A DNA stretch of 16,771 nucleotides from CAZSNH01 sp052388455 (GTDB lineage: Bacteria > Pseudomonadota > Alphaproteobacteria > Rhizobiales > Hyphomicrobiaceae). Where the stretch lies: assembly GCA_052388455.1 (NCBI GenBank), contig JBQTIA010000013.1, forward strand, positions 1-16,771. Direction: 5' to 3'. Positions within the stretch are counted from its first letter, which is position 1; each line of letters starts with the position of its first letter. Both the position numbers and the translations under genes were made by a program. Below are positions 7,284 through 15,413 of this stretch, in pieces. The notes under the pieces were generated by a model. That model had not been told where the DNA came from. It did not search any database and saw only the letters and a list, made by a program, of their open reading frames with translations.

Positions 7284-8450
7284 TCAATTTCGGCCCGCAC
7301 CGGCGGCCGGAAACACCTCGCGGTAAACTTCCAGCGTCTGCCGGATGACGCTTGCAAGGGAGAACTCGTTCTCGACCATGGCGCGGCCTGCGAGGCCGTA
7401 GGACCGGCAGAGAGCGCCATTGCGGATGGCGGCTTCGAGCGCCGCCGCCAACGCGCCGGCATCGCGCGCCGGCACGCGCCAGCCGTTGACGCCCGGCCGC
7501 ACGATCTCGCGGCACCCGGGCACGTCGGTGGTGACGATGGCGCGGCCCGCCGCCGCCGCTTCGAGCAGCGCCTTCGGCAGACCTTCGCGGTAGGACGGAA
7601 GGCAGACGATCGAAGCCTGAGCAAAGATTTCCGGCATTTTGTTTTGCGGCTGCCAGCCGAAATGCTCGACGACGCCCTCGGTCCGCCATTCAGCGATGCG
7701 TTCGGGAGGAATGGCGGCCGGGTTGAGCGGATCGGGATCGCCGACGAGCATCATGCGGGCTTCGACGCCGCGCGATTTCAGAATGCGCGCCGCCTCGACG
7801 AACTCGCCGACGCCCTTGTCGACGAGCAGGCGCGCCGGCAGCACGATCTGCGGCACGCCGGCGGGAGGATCGGTGACTTCGAAGGCATCGGGATCGACTC
7901 CGGAGCCACGGATCAGCCGGATGTTCTCGCGCCGAGCCAGTCCCTGCTCGGCGAATAGGGCCCGGTCGTCCTCGTTCTGGACGATGAGACGGCTGCCCGG
8001 CCGCCCGAGTGCCAGCCGCAGGCCGGCACGGACGGCGGGACGCAGCGCGCGTGCCTTCAGGGCGTCCGACGAAAAGACGTAGCCGAGCCCCATCATCGCA
8101 TTGACGACACCCCGCACGCCGGCCGCGCGGGCCGCCAGCGAGCCGTAAATGACCGGCTTCATGGCCACATGATGCACGAGGTCCGGCTCGAGGCGCCGGT
8201 ACAGCCTCGTCAGTGTGCGCAGCGTGCGCGCCTCGCTCAGCGGTCCGAGTCCCGAGCGCGAAAAGTCGAGCGGAATGAGTTGCAGGCCGGCGGCGGCGAT
8301 CTGATCGCCGTGCCTGCCGACGTGGGTGGCGACGGAAACGTCGTAACCGGCCGCCTTCGCGGCGACGGCCAATGCGAGCCGGTGCGAGAGGAAATACCAG
8401 TCCTCGGTGACGAGGTAGAGCAGCTTTGGGCGGGCGGGCGCGGACGGCAT
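7284..8450 (-). CDS. Glycosyltransferase family 4
   Basis: A 388-aa GT-B fold glycosyltransferase. The N-terminal acceptor domain begins LLYLVTEDWYFLSHRLALA and includes LVHHVAMKPVIYGSLAARAAG. The C-terminal nucleotide-sugar domain has the family 4 marks RGSGVDPDAF, LPARLLVDKGVGEFVEAA and the EX7E-type region YREGLPKALLEAAAAGRAI, where the two glutamates contact the donor. It probably adds one sugar to a lipid-linked repeat unit at the inner face of the membrane; donor and acceptor are unknown. The frame stays open far upstream inside asnB, but the ATG at 8450, 5 bases after the asnB stop, gives the family's normal length and N-terminus. It is the second gene of a two-gene operon. Confidence 0.9.
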   Translation of the reverse strand: MPSAPARPKLLYLVTEDWYFLSHRLALAVAAKAAGYDVSVATHVGRHGDQIAAAGLQLIPLDFSRSGLGPLSEARTLRTLTRLYRRLEPDLVHHVAMKPVIYGSLAARAAGVRGVVNAMMGLGYVFSSDALKARALRPAVRAGLRLALGRPGSRLIVQNEDDRALFAEQGLARRENIRLIRGSGVDPDAFEVTDPPAGVPQIVLPARLLVDKGVGEFVEAARILKSRGVEARMMLVGDPDPLNPAAIPPERIAEWRTEGVVEHFGWQPQNKMPEIFAQASIVCLPSYREGLPKALLEAAAAGRAIVTTDVPGCREIVRPGVNGWRVPARDAGALAAALEAAIRNGALCRSYGLAGRAMVENEFSLASVIRQTLEVYREVFPAAGAGRN

Positions 8451-8455
8451 CGGTA

Positions 8456-10414
8456 TCAGCCCGTTCCGGCGCGAGCCGCGGGGCGCGGCGTTGCCGGTGT
8501 TGCCACAGAGCTCCGCTGGGCGTCGTGCCAGCACTGGAACATCAGCACGTTCCAGACGCGCTCCTGGTTGGCGGCGCGCCCGGAGAGCAGCGCGTCCCAG
8601 GCGGCGCGGATGGGCGCCGGCTGAAAATAGCCCTCGCGGGTGAGCCTCTGCTCCGCGAGCAGGCTTTCGGCCCAGTCCCGCAGCGGACCGGTCAGCCAGG
8701 CGGTGAGCGGCACCGCGAATCCGGACTTCGGCCGATCCATGATCCCCGGCGGCAGGCGACGGTCGATGATGTCGCGCAGCGGCCATTTCGAACGGCCGGC
8801 GTGCCGCAGGATCGACAGAGGCAAGGTCCAGGCGAATTCCACCAGCCGGTGATCGAGATACGGCACGCGCGCCTCGAGGCCGACGGCCATCGACGCCCGG
8901 TCCACCTTCACGAGGATGTCGTCGGGCAGGTATCCGAGCATGTCGCGCAGCATCATCTGGCGGGTGGCGTCGCCGAGGGTGGCGAGGTCGGCCGATGGCG
9001 GCACCCGGCTTCCGATAACCAATTTCTCCGGCTCGTCCCAGTGCGAAACGAGGGCTCTGTAGGCGGCGTCGGCATCGTCGAGGGCCAGCACTCGGGCCGC
9101 CTTGTGCAACCGGTCGCCGGCGAGACGCGAGCGCCCGGCCAGCGCATCCCAATGCTGCGGTTTCACGCGGCGGATCATGCCGGCCGTACCGGCCCGCAAC
9201 CCGAGCGGAAGGCGCCGGAGCCGCGGCCACACGTCGGCGGCGAACTGGTAGCGCCGGTAGCCGCAGAACACCTCGTCGCCGCCATCGCCGGAGAGCGACA
9301 CGGTGACATGGCGGCGGGCCATGCGTGCCACCAGAAAGGTCGGGATCTGAGAGGAGTCGGCGAAGGGTTCGGAGTAGAGGGCCGGCAGGTCAGGAATGAC
9401 CGCGCGGGCTTCCTCGGCCGAAACGTAAAGCTCGTGATGATCGGTGCCGAGGTGACGGGCGACGGCACGGGCGTGGGTGGCCTCGTCGTAGCCTGCTTGC
9501 GAAAATCCGATGGTGAAGGTCTTGACCGGCGTCGGGCTCATCTCCTGCATCAGCGCCACGACGCCAGTGGAATCGATGCCTCCCGAAAGGAAAGCACCGT
9601 GCGGCACGTCGGCCACCATCTGGCCGGCGAGCGACTGTCGGACGAGACGCTCGACCTCCGTCGAGGCGTCCGCCGGTGAACCCCGGAAGGGAGAACGCAG
9701 CCCGTCGCGGGCGACGGTCTCGGCGCTCCAGTAGGTCGTCGTCACGGCCTCCCGCGCGTCGCTCGACAGCGTGACGAACGTGCCGGGCGTCAGCTTCCCG
9801 ATACCGCGATAAATCGAATGCGGCGCGGGAACATTGTTGAAGCGCATCATCAGCGCCAGGGCGTCGCGGTCGATGTCGCCTTGCCATGCAGGATGACGGA
9901 CCAGGGCCGCGAGCTCGGAGCCGAACAGCAGCGTGCCGCCCGACCAGCCGTAGTAGAGGGGCTTTTCACCCAGCCGGTCGCGCGCCAGCACGAGCGAGCG
10001 CATTTCACGGTCCCAGAGCGCGAAGGCGAACATGCCGGCCGCAGCCTGCAGCGTTCGCCCGACCCCCCACGCCGCCATCGCCTCCAGCAGCGTCTCGGTG
10101 TCGGAGTGGCCGCGCCAGACCGGTGCGCGGCCCTGGCGCTCGAGATCGGCACGCAGATCGCGGTGATTGTAGATTTCGCCATTGAAGGCGAAGACGTGGC
10201 GACCGGAGTCGGAGAGCATAGGCTGATGGCCGGCCGGCGAAAGATCGATGATCGAGAGGCGGCGGTGGCAAAGCGCGATGCCCGCCTCGGCATCGGTCCA
10301 GATACCCTCGTCGTCGGGACCGCGATGGCGGATAGCGGCAGCCATGGCCCGCGCCGTGGATTGGGTCGAGCCGTTCAAACCACCTGGAGTCAGGAATCCA
10401 GCAAATCCGCACAT
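8456..10414 (-). CDS. asnB: Glutamine-hydrolysing asparagine synthase (AsnB-type amidotransferase)
   Basis: A 652-aa two-domain amidotransferase. I chose the ATG at 10414 over the one 12 bases upstream because it places the nucleophilic cysteine at position 2 (MCGFAGF), required after Met removal. The class II glutaminase domain has RGPDDEG (31-37), RLSIIDLSPAGHQPM (52-66), FNGEIYN (77-83) and GHSDTE (102-107). The synthetase domain has the ATP pyrophosphatase loop SGGIDST (277-283) and LSGDGGDEVFCGYRRY. The enzyme transfers ammonia from glutamine to an ATP-activated carboxylate. Beside a UDP-GlcA 4-epimerase and a glycosyltransferase, homologues of this family often amidate sugar carboxylates in O-antigen or capsule loci rather than aspartate, so the true acceptor is uncertain. 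Confidence 0.9.
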   Translation of the reverse strand: MCGFAGFLTPGGLNGSTQSTARAMAAAIRHRGPDDEGIWTDAEAGIALCHRRLSIIDLSPAGHQPMLSDSGRHVFAFNGEIYNHRDLRADLERQGRAPVWRGHSDTETLLEAMAAWGVGRTLQAAAGMFAFALWDREMRSLVLARDRLGEKPLYYGWSGGTLLFGSELAALVRHPAWQGDIDRDALALMMRFNNVPAPHSIYRGIGKLTPGTFVTLSSDAREAVTTTYWSAETVARDGLRSPFRGSPADASTEVERLVRQSLAGQMVADVPHGAFLSGGIDSTGVVALMQEMSPTPVKTFTIGFSQAGYDEATHARAVARHLGTDHHELYVSAEEARAVIPDLPALYSEPFADSSQIPTFLVARMARRHVTVSLSGDGGDEVFCGYRRYQFAADVWPRLRRLPLGLRAGTAGMIRRVKPQHWDALAGRSRLAGDRLHKAARVLALDDADAAYRALVSHWDEPEKLVIGSRVPPSADLATLGDATRQMMLRDMLGYLPDDILVKVDRASMAVGLEARVPYLDHRLVEFAWTLPLSILRHAGRSKWPLRDIIDRRLPPGIMDRPKSGFAVPLTAWLTGPLRDWAESLLAEQRLTREGYFQPAPIRAAWDALLSGRAANQERVWNVLMFQCWHDAQRSSVATPATPRPAARAGTG

Positions 10415-10530
10415 GCGGGACGGCACCTCGGGAAAGCGTGGCGAGCCACGGTTCCCTAGTCTTTAGCCGTTTCGCGACGCCGAAGCAGCGGGCAATCCGC
10501 CCCAGAAGGGCCCGGGCCGGTTGAGGCGCG

Positions 10531-10950
10531 TCAATACTGCCAGCCGAGGCCTACTCGGCCGCTGGCCTCACCTGCCGGTTGGTCGGCCGACCGCTGATCG
10601 AGATCGAATCCGCCGTCGAGCTGCAAAAAGAGCGAGTTGCCGAGCGGTGCCACGTAATAAGTGCCGACCTGGCCATAAGTTCCGAGACTGTCTGCGCGGG
10701 CTTCGCCGTCGAACGCTAAGCCATCGCCTCCGGATTGTCCCGCCGACGGATCGGTTGGCGAAGCCGGCGTGTTCGACGAGTTTCCCGAACCCGGACCGTT
10801 TGCTCTGGCGCCGGAGCCGGAGTTATGCGGATTGCCAACCGCACGGCCGTTCCCGTTGCTGTTGCCCGACTTGCCCTGCGCGAGAACCTCGATCGGGGCG
10901 AGAGCCAAGGATACCGACGCGACGAGTGCGTACCGCAAGATTGTCTTCAT
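10531..10950 (-). CDS. Small secreted low-complexity protein with aromatic C-terminus
   Basis: A 139-aa protein with a clear signal peptide (residues 1-24, MKTILRYALVASVSLALAP then VLA/Q). The mature N-terminal half is Gly/Ser/Asn-rich (about 25-75), and the C-terminal half alternates polar and hydrophobic residues (GTYYVAPLGNSLFLQLDGGFDL), ending GLGWQY. That ending and spacing resemble beta-strands of an outer-membrane or surface protein, but it is far too short for a full barrel. The ATG at 10950 follows a GGGAG/GGGGG purine tract. It is the last gene of a - strand series of envelope proteins. No family is recognised. Confidence 0.7.
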   Translation of the reverse strand: MKTILRYALVASVSLALAPIEVLAQGKSGNSNGNGRAVGNPHNSGSGARANGPGSGNSSNTPASPTDPSAGQSGGDGLAFDGEARADSLGTYGQVGTYYVAPLGNSLFLQLDGGFDLDQRSADQPAGEASGRVGLGWQY

Positions 10951-11071
10951 GCCCCCACTCCCTCGATTTAGCGAAGTGCCTGTCGTGGTGCGGCGGTGCC
11001 GAGATTCCGGAGGGTCCAGAATGGGCGCGACGCGAACAGCGCGACCAGAACCTCGGCACGCGCCGATGGCG

Positions 11072-11515
11072 TCAATGATTGCGACCGCGACCGCGATTGC
11101 CTTTGTCCGGCGCAGCGTTGTCCCGGCCCGACTGGCTGAGCCGCGTCTCGTTCTGGCCGCGACGGCCGTGATTCTCGCCTTGTGTGTCAGACCCGCCGCC
11201 GGCCCAGGCCGGCCGTCCGCGATCGACATCCGGTGCTCCGCCGCCGCCTCCGCCGCCGGGCCCATGGTCCGGGCCCTTGGCCCACGGCGGCTGGCCATCG
11301 CCGGGCGCCCAGTTCGAAATGGGACCGGTCGCAGGATCGTCGGATTTTGCCCAGGGCGGCCGCCCATCGCCCGGCTGCCAGAGCGTGGGAGCCGGCTCGT
11401 CGATGACCGTGGGTGGTGCCGGGGTGTCGGCGTCCTGAGCCACAGCAAACGAGGGGACGAGAGACATGCCGACTAGAACGGCCGCCGCAGCGGAGATCGA
11501 CGGGAAAAGCTTCAT
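11072..11515 (-). CDS. Secreted proline/glycine-rich repeat protein
   Basis: A 147-aa protein with a signal peptide (about 1-27, cleavage near AVAQD). The mature part carries two copies of a 12-residue unit, W-x-P-G-D-G-x-P-P-W-A-K, at 46-57 and 69-80, with a degenerate third (RPAWA, 101-105). Seven glycines run at 87-93, and the tail is basic and Asn/Arg/Gly-rich. I chose the ATG at 11515 because AAAGGAGG lies 9 bases upstream, an excellent ribosome-binding site, while an in-frame upstream Met has none. The protein is probably extended or disordered in the periplasm or at the surface. Function is unknown; the conserved tryptophans suggest ligand or wall contacts, which is conjecture. Confidence 0.75.
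   Translation of the reverse strand: MKLFPSISAAAAVLVGMSLVPSFAVAQDADTPAPPTVIDEPAPTLWQPGDGRPPWAKSDDPATGPISNWAPGDGQPPWAKGPDHGPGGGGGGGAPDVDRGRPAWAGGGSDTQGENHGRRGQNETRLSQSGRDNAAPDKGNRGRGRNH
11276..11380 (-). repeat. Two-copy 36-bp in-gene repeat, 69-bp period
   Basis: The units encoding WQPGDGRPPWAK (11345-11380) and WAPGDGQPPWAK (11276-11311) differ at two of twelve residues and are also clearly similar at the DNA level. They lie 69 bp apart, which suggests an in-frame duplication of 23 codons followed by drift in the linker. Confidence 0.8.
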
Positions 11516-11549
11516 TGCAACGAGCCTCCTTTGGGATGACGCGTGCAAC

Positions 11550-11574
11550 AACGAACGGGATCGAGAACTATTCC
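11550..11574 (-). promoter_or_regulatory. Candidate EcfG-like (general stress) promoter
   Basis: On the - strand GGAAT (11574-11570), 16 bases, then CGTT (11553-11550) comes within one base of the alphaproteobacterial EcfG consensus GGAAC-N16/17-CGTT as I recall it. It sits about 20 bp before the strong ribosome-binding site of the 147-aa secreted protein, giving a short and sensible 5' leader. One mismatch in nine fixed bases makes chance occurrence quite possible in a GC-rich genome. Confidence 0.3.
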
Positions 11575-11652
11575 CTCTGAGCGCGGTCTCAGACCCTCAC
11601 CGTGACTTCGGGGCCATGGGCCGAGCGCTCGAAGCGCAGCCTCACCCGTCCG

Positions 11653-12255
11653 TCAGTGCCGGGTTCCGGCGTCGGCCGTGCTTTGCGTACCAGACGGTAC
11701 GACTTCTCCGGCCGCGACGACTGCTGCGGGAACCTCGGCCGGCACCCGGCGGGTCGAAAGCGGGCTTGCCGCTCGCCACAGCCGGTCGAACGAGCGCATG
11801 GCCGAGCGGGCCGCGTCGGCCGCCTCATCGGAATGGAATTCGTAGGCGTCCCGCTTGGATGGGTCGCGGCGCATGCAGTCGCCGATCCACACCGTGGTCG
11901 GACCCAGCACCAGGAACTCGTGCGCGTCGAGCAGCCGAGGGTCGGCCGCGAAACGGGCGTCGATCATATCGTGATGCTCGGCCAGGATGGCATCGCGCGG
12001 ACCGGGAGGGCAGTCGTCGAGCATGAACATGATGCGCATCTGCACGCCGGCCTGTGCGGCCGTCGCCGCCTGATCGAGAACGGCGCGCGCAACTGGGCTG
12101 TCGAGCGATCGGGCGATCATGAAATAGGTCTTGTCGGCCGAGCCGACCGAGCCGCTGCCACGCTGAGCGAGATCGCGGCGGACGAACTCCGCGAGCTTCG
12201 ACTCCTTCTCCTCTTTCCGGACCACATTGACCTGGGGAGGAGGTGCGAGGCGCAT
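11653..12255 (-). CDS. Hypothetical 200-aa soluble protein, possibly PLD-fold related
   Basis: No signal peptide or membrane helix is visible. Residues 16-60 have a basic helical start (VRKEEKESKLAEFVRRDL) followed by KTYFMIARSLDSPVARAVLDQAATAAQAGVQMRIMFML, an alternating strand-helix-strand pattern. The centre has LLDAHEFLVLGPTTVWIGDCMRRDPSKRDAYEFH, and the rest is alpha-helical with an Ala/Val/Pro-rich tail. Segments like HEFLVLG...WIGD recall a phospholipase D-like fold, but no HKD motif is present, so catalysis is unlikely and the resemblance is weak. The ATG at 12255 has AAGGGAT upstream. It follows the 907-aa membrane protein by 144 bp on the same strand, which suggests a functional link. 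Confidence 0.7.
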   Translation of the reverse strand: MRLAPPPQVNVVRKEEKESKLAEFVRRDLAQRGSGSVGSADKTYFMIARSLDSPVARAVLDQAATAAQAGVQMRIMFMLDDCPPGPRDAILAEHHDMIDARFAADPRLLDAHEFLVLGPTTVWIGDCMRRDPSKRDAYEFHSDEAADAARSAMRSFDRLWRAASPLSTRRVPAEVPAAVVAAGEVVPSGTQSTADAGTRH

Positions 12256-12369
12256 GGCAATCGTGATCCCTTGCTCGGCCCGTGCGGCGGGTTGAAATTC
12301 CCGCCAGCCCGGCTCTCGTTGTTGTCCCGCATCATGGCGATAATAGAGTTAAGCAAGCGTTGCAGAGTG

Positions 12370-12387
12370 CTCCGTCGCCGGACGGAG
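12370..12387 (-). terminator. Hairpin just downstream of the 907-aa gene
   Basis: CTCCGTC (12370-12376) and GACGGAG (12381-12387) form a perfect 7-bp stem with a 4-base loop, starting 12 bases after the stop codon of the 907-aa gene. There is no T-tract on the - strand, so it may slow or protect the mRNA end rather than terminate fully. About 20 bases further on TATTAT (near 12350) resembles a -10 box that could drive the 200-aa gene separately. Confidence 0.4.
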
Positions 12388-12399
12388 TTTCGGGTCTCG

Positions 12400-15123
12400 T
12401 CACTCCGCCGGGATCGCCGGACGCAGCCGGCCGGCCATGGGGATGGCGTCGTCGGTCGCCGGGTCCGACCGGAGGTCGGGTCCGACGGGCTCTTGGACGT
12501 CCTCGTCGAAATCCAGCAGGACCGGCGTCAGCACTTCGGCGGTCGCCACGATCGGCGCCAGGGCCGGCATCGCGTCGGCCGGCCGGGTTTCGGCGAGCGC
12601 CCTGCCGAGCCTGTCGATCAGCGCGTCCGGGAACGGCGTCTCGGCGTAGGGCACGCGCAACGTCGCCGTTTCGCGGCTGAGCACGACGTCGATTTTTCCA
12701 TCGGCTTCTGGCTGCGGCTGCAATTTCAGGGCGTTTGTCACCGGTGTGAAGGTCGTGGCTTCGACGACCGTCGCGGGGCCGGCAGCTTGCGCGTCGCCAC
12801 CGGGTGTGGAGGGTCGCGCGGTGGGTCGGGGCCGCACGCCGTTGAATGGCACCACCGTTTCCGATGCCGGTGACGGCTCGGCGTGCCGATCAGCCGGTCG
12901 GCGAGGGCTCGAGCGAGAACCGGGTGCTGTGTTGCTGTTGGCGGCGTGGACAGACACCTCTACGTCATGCGCCGCTTCGATCGAAGAGGCGTGCAGTTCG
13001 GCCTGGGCGGCACGGTCGTAGGGTCCGTAGCCGGCGGTGAAGTCCGCCCGGATGCTGCCGGTGGACAGCGGCTGCTGCTGAGTGGGACGCGTTTGTGGTG
13101 CCTCGGTGCGGCTGGGTTGGCCGTAGGTTGCAGCACGGGTCCGGCCGTTGATCGCTGCGCGAACGCTGTCAGGCATGCGGACATCGCCGAGGTCTGAACC
13201 GATCCCGTGGCCATTGTCCGAGGTTCCACGCGCCGTCTCGCCGCGGCCCGACGTGCCGCCCTGGCGGCTGCGCCCGAACGCCGGCTCGCCGGCCGACCCC
13301 GGCTGCGGGACGGCGTACGGCGGGCGGACCTGCGATCGGGTGACCCCGAGATCGGGTTCGCGAACGATGCCGGCCAGCTCGTCCTCGACCATGCGGCGGT
13401 GCTTGGCGGCCTCGACGCGCCTGGCCGCGCCCATCACCGCGCCGAGGATGATCTCCGACCAGGCCCCGTCGCGGAAGCGGTAGGTGCGGAACGCCTCGCA
13501 TTCGGCGAACTTGCTGCCCTGCCGGCGCAGCCGTTTCTGGACGGCCGATGCCTGGAGCAATGGATTGTAGACGCGCTTGAAAATACGTTCCTTCTCGAAA
13601 CTCGAGAACAGGTTGGCGAGCAGGTGCGCCTCGTGCTGAAGTTCGATGCGCGCGTCCGGATTCATACGCTTCGGCGCGTCGAGCGGCACGGCGACGTAGT
13701 AGTCGCCGTGGTAGTCGAACACCACGTGGCGGAAGAGGTCGAAATTCTGCCGGATCTCGGGATCGCGGTGGATTTCGTTGAAGCGCGACAGGATCTGGAT
13801 GACGGGGCCGCGCTCGGCCTCGCGCATTTTCGGCACCAGCCCGTTCAGACGGTGCATCGGCCGGCCCATCGAGACGAGCAAAAGGCAGAGGTCGACGAAC
13901 ATCGCGATGGCGAGCGGGACATAGTCGCGCTTCGAAAGACCTGCGCCCTCGATGGACAGTGCCCTCTGCGCGGCGCCGGCGCCTTCGACCGACTGCACGG
14001 CTTTCTGCTGCAACTCGCGCAGTTCGTCGGCCGAGGGCGGCAGCTTGAACGACAACATCCCGTAGAACGTCGCGGTCAGGCGGCGGAACGCTTCGATGGT
14101 GGCTTCCGAGCCTTCGACGGCCGCTATCGCCGGCTTCTGCAACTCCGGAAGCTGGTCGATGGCGCGCACAGCGCCCTTGAGGGCCTGCTGCAACTGCGGG
14201 TCCGGACAGACGAAGCCACCCTTCTTCGGGTCGCCGAAGGTGGTCTGGTCGGCGCGGGCGTCGAGGTCGGAGCGGAGCTGGCGCAACTGCGGGTCGGTGC
14301 GGAAGGCGTTGAAGCCCGTCACCGTCATGTCGAGCTTGCGCCCGAGCCCCTTCATGAACTCGTTGCGGGTGCCGGACTTGGCATCGACGATCGATTTGTC
14401 GTCCTTGGTGATGAGCGCGAGATCGCCGTTGAGACCTTCCAGGTCGGAGCGCACGGCGCCGACGCGGCCCTTGACGAACTCGGAGGCGAACGAGAAGCGC
14501 GCCGCGTCGTCCTCGCGCAGCTTGCGTCGCGGGCCGTCGCCCGGCTTGCTGTTCGGGCAGGAGGTGCCTTTGGCGCGCTCCAGATCCGCCTTTTCCGAGG
14601 ACAGCGTGGCGAGTTGCACCAGTGTGATGTTGAGTTGCTCGAGGCGCGTAGAGGCCGCGTGCAGCGAGCCCTGCACTTGCGCGACCGCCGATTCCGCCGA
14701 GCGGGAGGATTCCGAACGGCTTTCGAGCACCTTCCAGTAGAAGCCGAAGCCGAACCCGACCGAAATCACGGTCAGGAAGACATAGCCGGCGAAATAGCAG
14801 AGCTTGGTGAAGGCGTTGATCGGCGCGAACATCTGGTCCAGCAGCCAGATGATCATCGTCATCAGCATGGCGACGGAAAAGCCGATGATCGCCTTGTGGA
14901 CGAGCGGTAGCTCGCCCATGTTGGCCTCGATCAGCTCCAGCATGCCGACGTAGGTCGCGACCCACGAGAGGATGCCGAGACCGGCGACGAGAAACATCTT
15001 TTTCAGATCGCGAGGGGGCTTCTCCGGCTCAGCCCAACCCCCGCCGACCTCCGGCGAGAAATCGAGTGTACCTGAACGGGATTTTTGCCCGCGCGTGGTG
15101 GTCGCGTCGGACGCGTACGCCAT
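12400..15123 (-). CDS. Large four-TM envelope protein with periplasmic coiled-coil loop, unknown function
   Basis: A 907-aa protein I cannot name. Predicted helices are at about residues 43-63, 77-97, 107-129 and 400-419; the charge pattern (PPRDLKK before the first, RPMHRLNGLVPKMR after the last) puts both ends in the cytosol. The 270-residue loop between helices 3 and 4 is periplasmic and helical, with only two cysteines, C189 and C306, that could form a disulphide. Residues 420-610 look like a folded cytosolic domain (HVVFDYHGDYYVAVPLD, RTYRFRDGAWSEIILGAVM). Residues 610-907 are Pro/Gln/Ser-rich and probably disordered. The layout resembles DUF4407 proteins, but I cannot confirm membership. 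ATG 15123 has AGG 7 bases upstream. It heads the - strand envelope series. Confidence 0.8.
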   Translation of the reverse strand: MAYASDATTTRGQKSRSGTLDFSPEVGGGWAEPEKPPRDLKKMFLVAGLGILSWVATYVGMLELIEANMGELPLVHKAIIGFSVAMLMTMIIWLLDQMFAPINAFTKLCYFAGYVFLTVISVGFGFGFYWKVLESRSESSRSAESAVAQVQGSLHAASTRLEQLNITLVQLATLSSEKADLERAKGTSCPNSKPGDGPRRKLREDDAARFSFASEFVKGRVGAVRSDLEGLNGDLALITKDDKSIVDAKSGTRNEFMKGLGRKLDMTVTGFNAFRTDPQLRQLRSDLDARADQTTFGDPKKGGFVCPDPQLQQALKGAVRAIDQLPELQKPAIAAVEGSEATIEAFRRLTATFYGMLSFKLPPSADELRELQQKAVQSVEGAGAAQRALSIEGAGLSKRDYVPLAIAMFVDLCLLLVSMGRPMHRLNGLVPKMREAERGPVIQILSRFNEIHRDPEIRQNFDLFRHVVFDYHGDYYVAVPLDAPKRMNPDARIELQHEAHLLANLFSSFEKERIFKRVYNPLLQASAVQKRLRRQGSKFAECEAFRTYRFRDGAWSEIILGAVMGAARRVEAAKHRRMVEDELAGIVREPDLGVTRSQVRPPYAVPQPGSAGEPAFGRSRQGGTSGRGETARGTSDNGHGIGSDLGDVRMPDSVRAAINGRTRAATYGQPSRTEAPQTRPTQQQPLSTGSIRADFTAGYGPYDRAAQAELHASSIEAAHDVEVSVHAANSNTAPGSRSSPRRPADRHAEPSPASETVVPFNGVRPRPTARPSTPGGDAQAAGPATVVEATTFTPVTNALKLQPQPEADGKIDVVLSRETATLRVPYAETPFPDALIDRLGRALAETRPADAMPALAPIVATAEVLTPVLLDFDEDVQEPVGPDLRSDPATDDAIPMAGRLRPAIPAE

Positions 15124-15413
15124 GGGTTGACCTGTTCGTATCGTCGCGTATCCGGCCTGGGACTTTTTTGTTTTTCGGAGCCCCGCCGCAAGCTACGGCT
15201 CCCTTGTCGGCCTCGTACGCGATACCGCTCCTCTATTCCGATCAGCCCCAGTTTCGTGATCCAAGTCCGTGAGTAGTCGGCGTTTTTGACGGATGTACGG
15301 CTGAAGCATGTTCGCCGGGTGGGCATCCCAGAACGAACGGAATGCCCTTGCGACACTGACCTGAACGGCCGAAAGATGGGCCGTTAAAGGGAATATTTCG
15401 GGTGGAGGACGGG
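15124..15413. other. Divergent intergenic region before ppk2
   Basis: About 290 bp between the 907-aa gene (-) and ppk2 (+). It contains a T-rich stretch at 15164-15177 and an imperfect palindrome arm pair GGAGCC/GGCTCC near 15179-15204. A perfect 7-bp hairpin, AACGGCC (15364-15370) with GGCCGTT (15379-15385), stands about 20 bp before the ppk2 ribosome-binding site and might affect its translation. I could not fit a convincing sigma-70 promoter. Confidence 0.45.

Noticed and set aside
8451..9230. Upstream extension of the glycosyltransferase frame into asnB, which could suggest a fusion protein.
   Set aside because: The extension is Arg/Ala/Pro-rich nonsense overlapping the AsnB synthetase domain, and the normal GT start lies at 8450.
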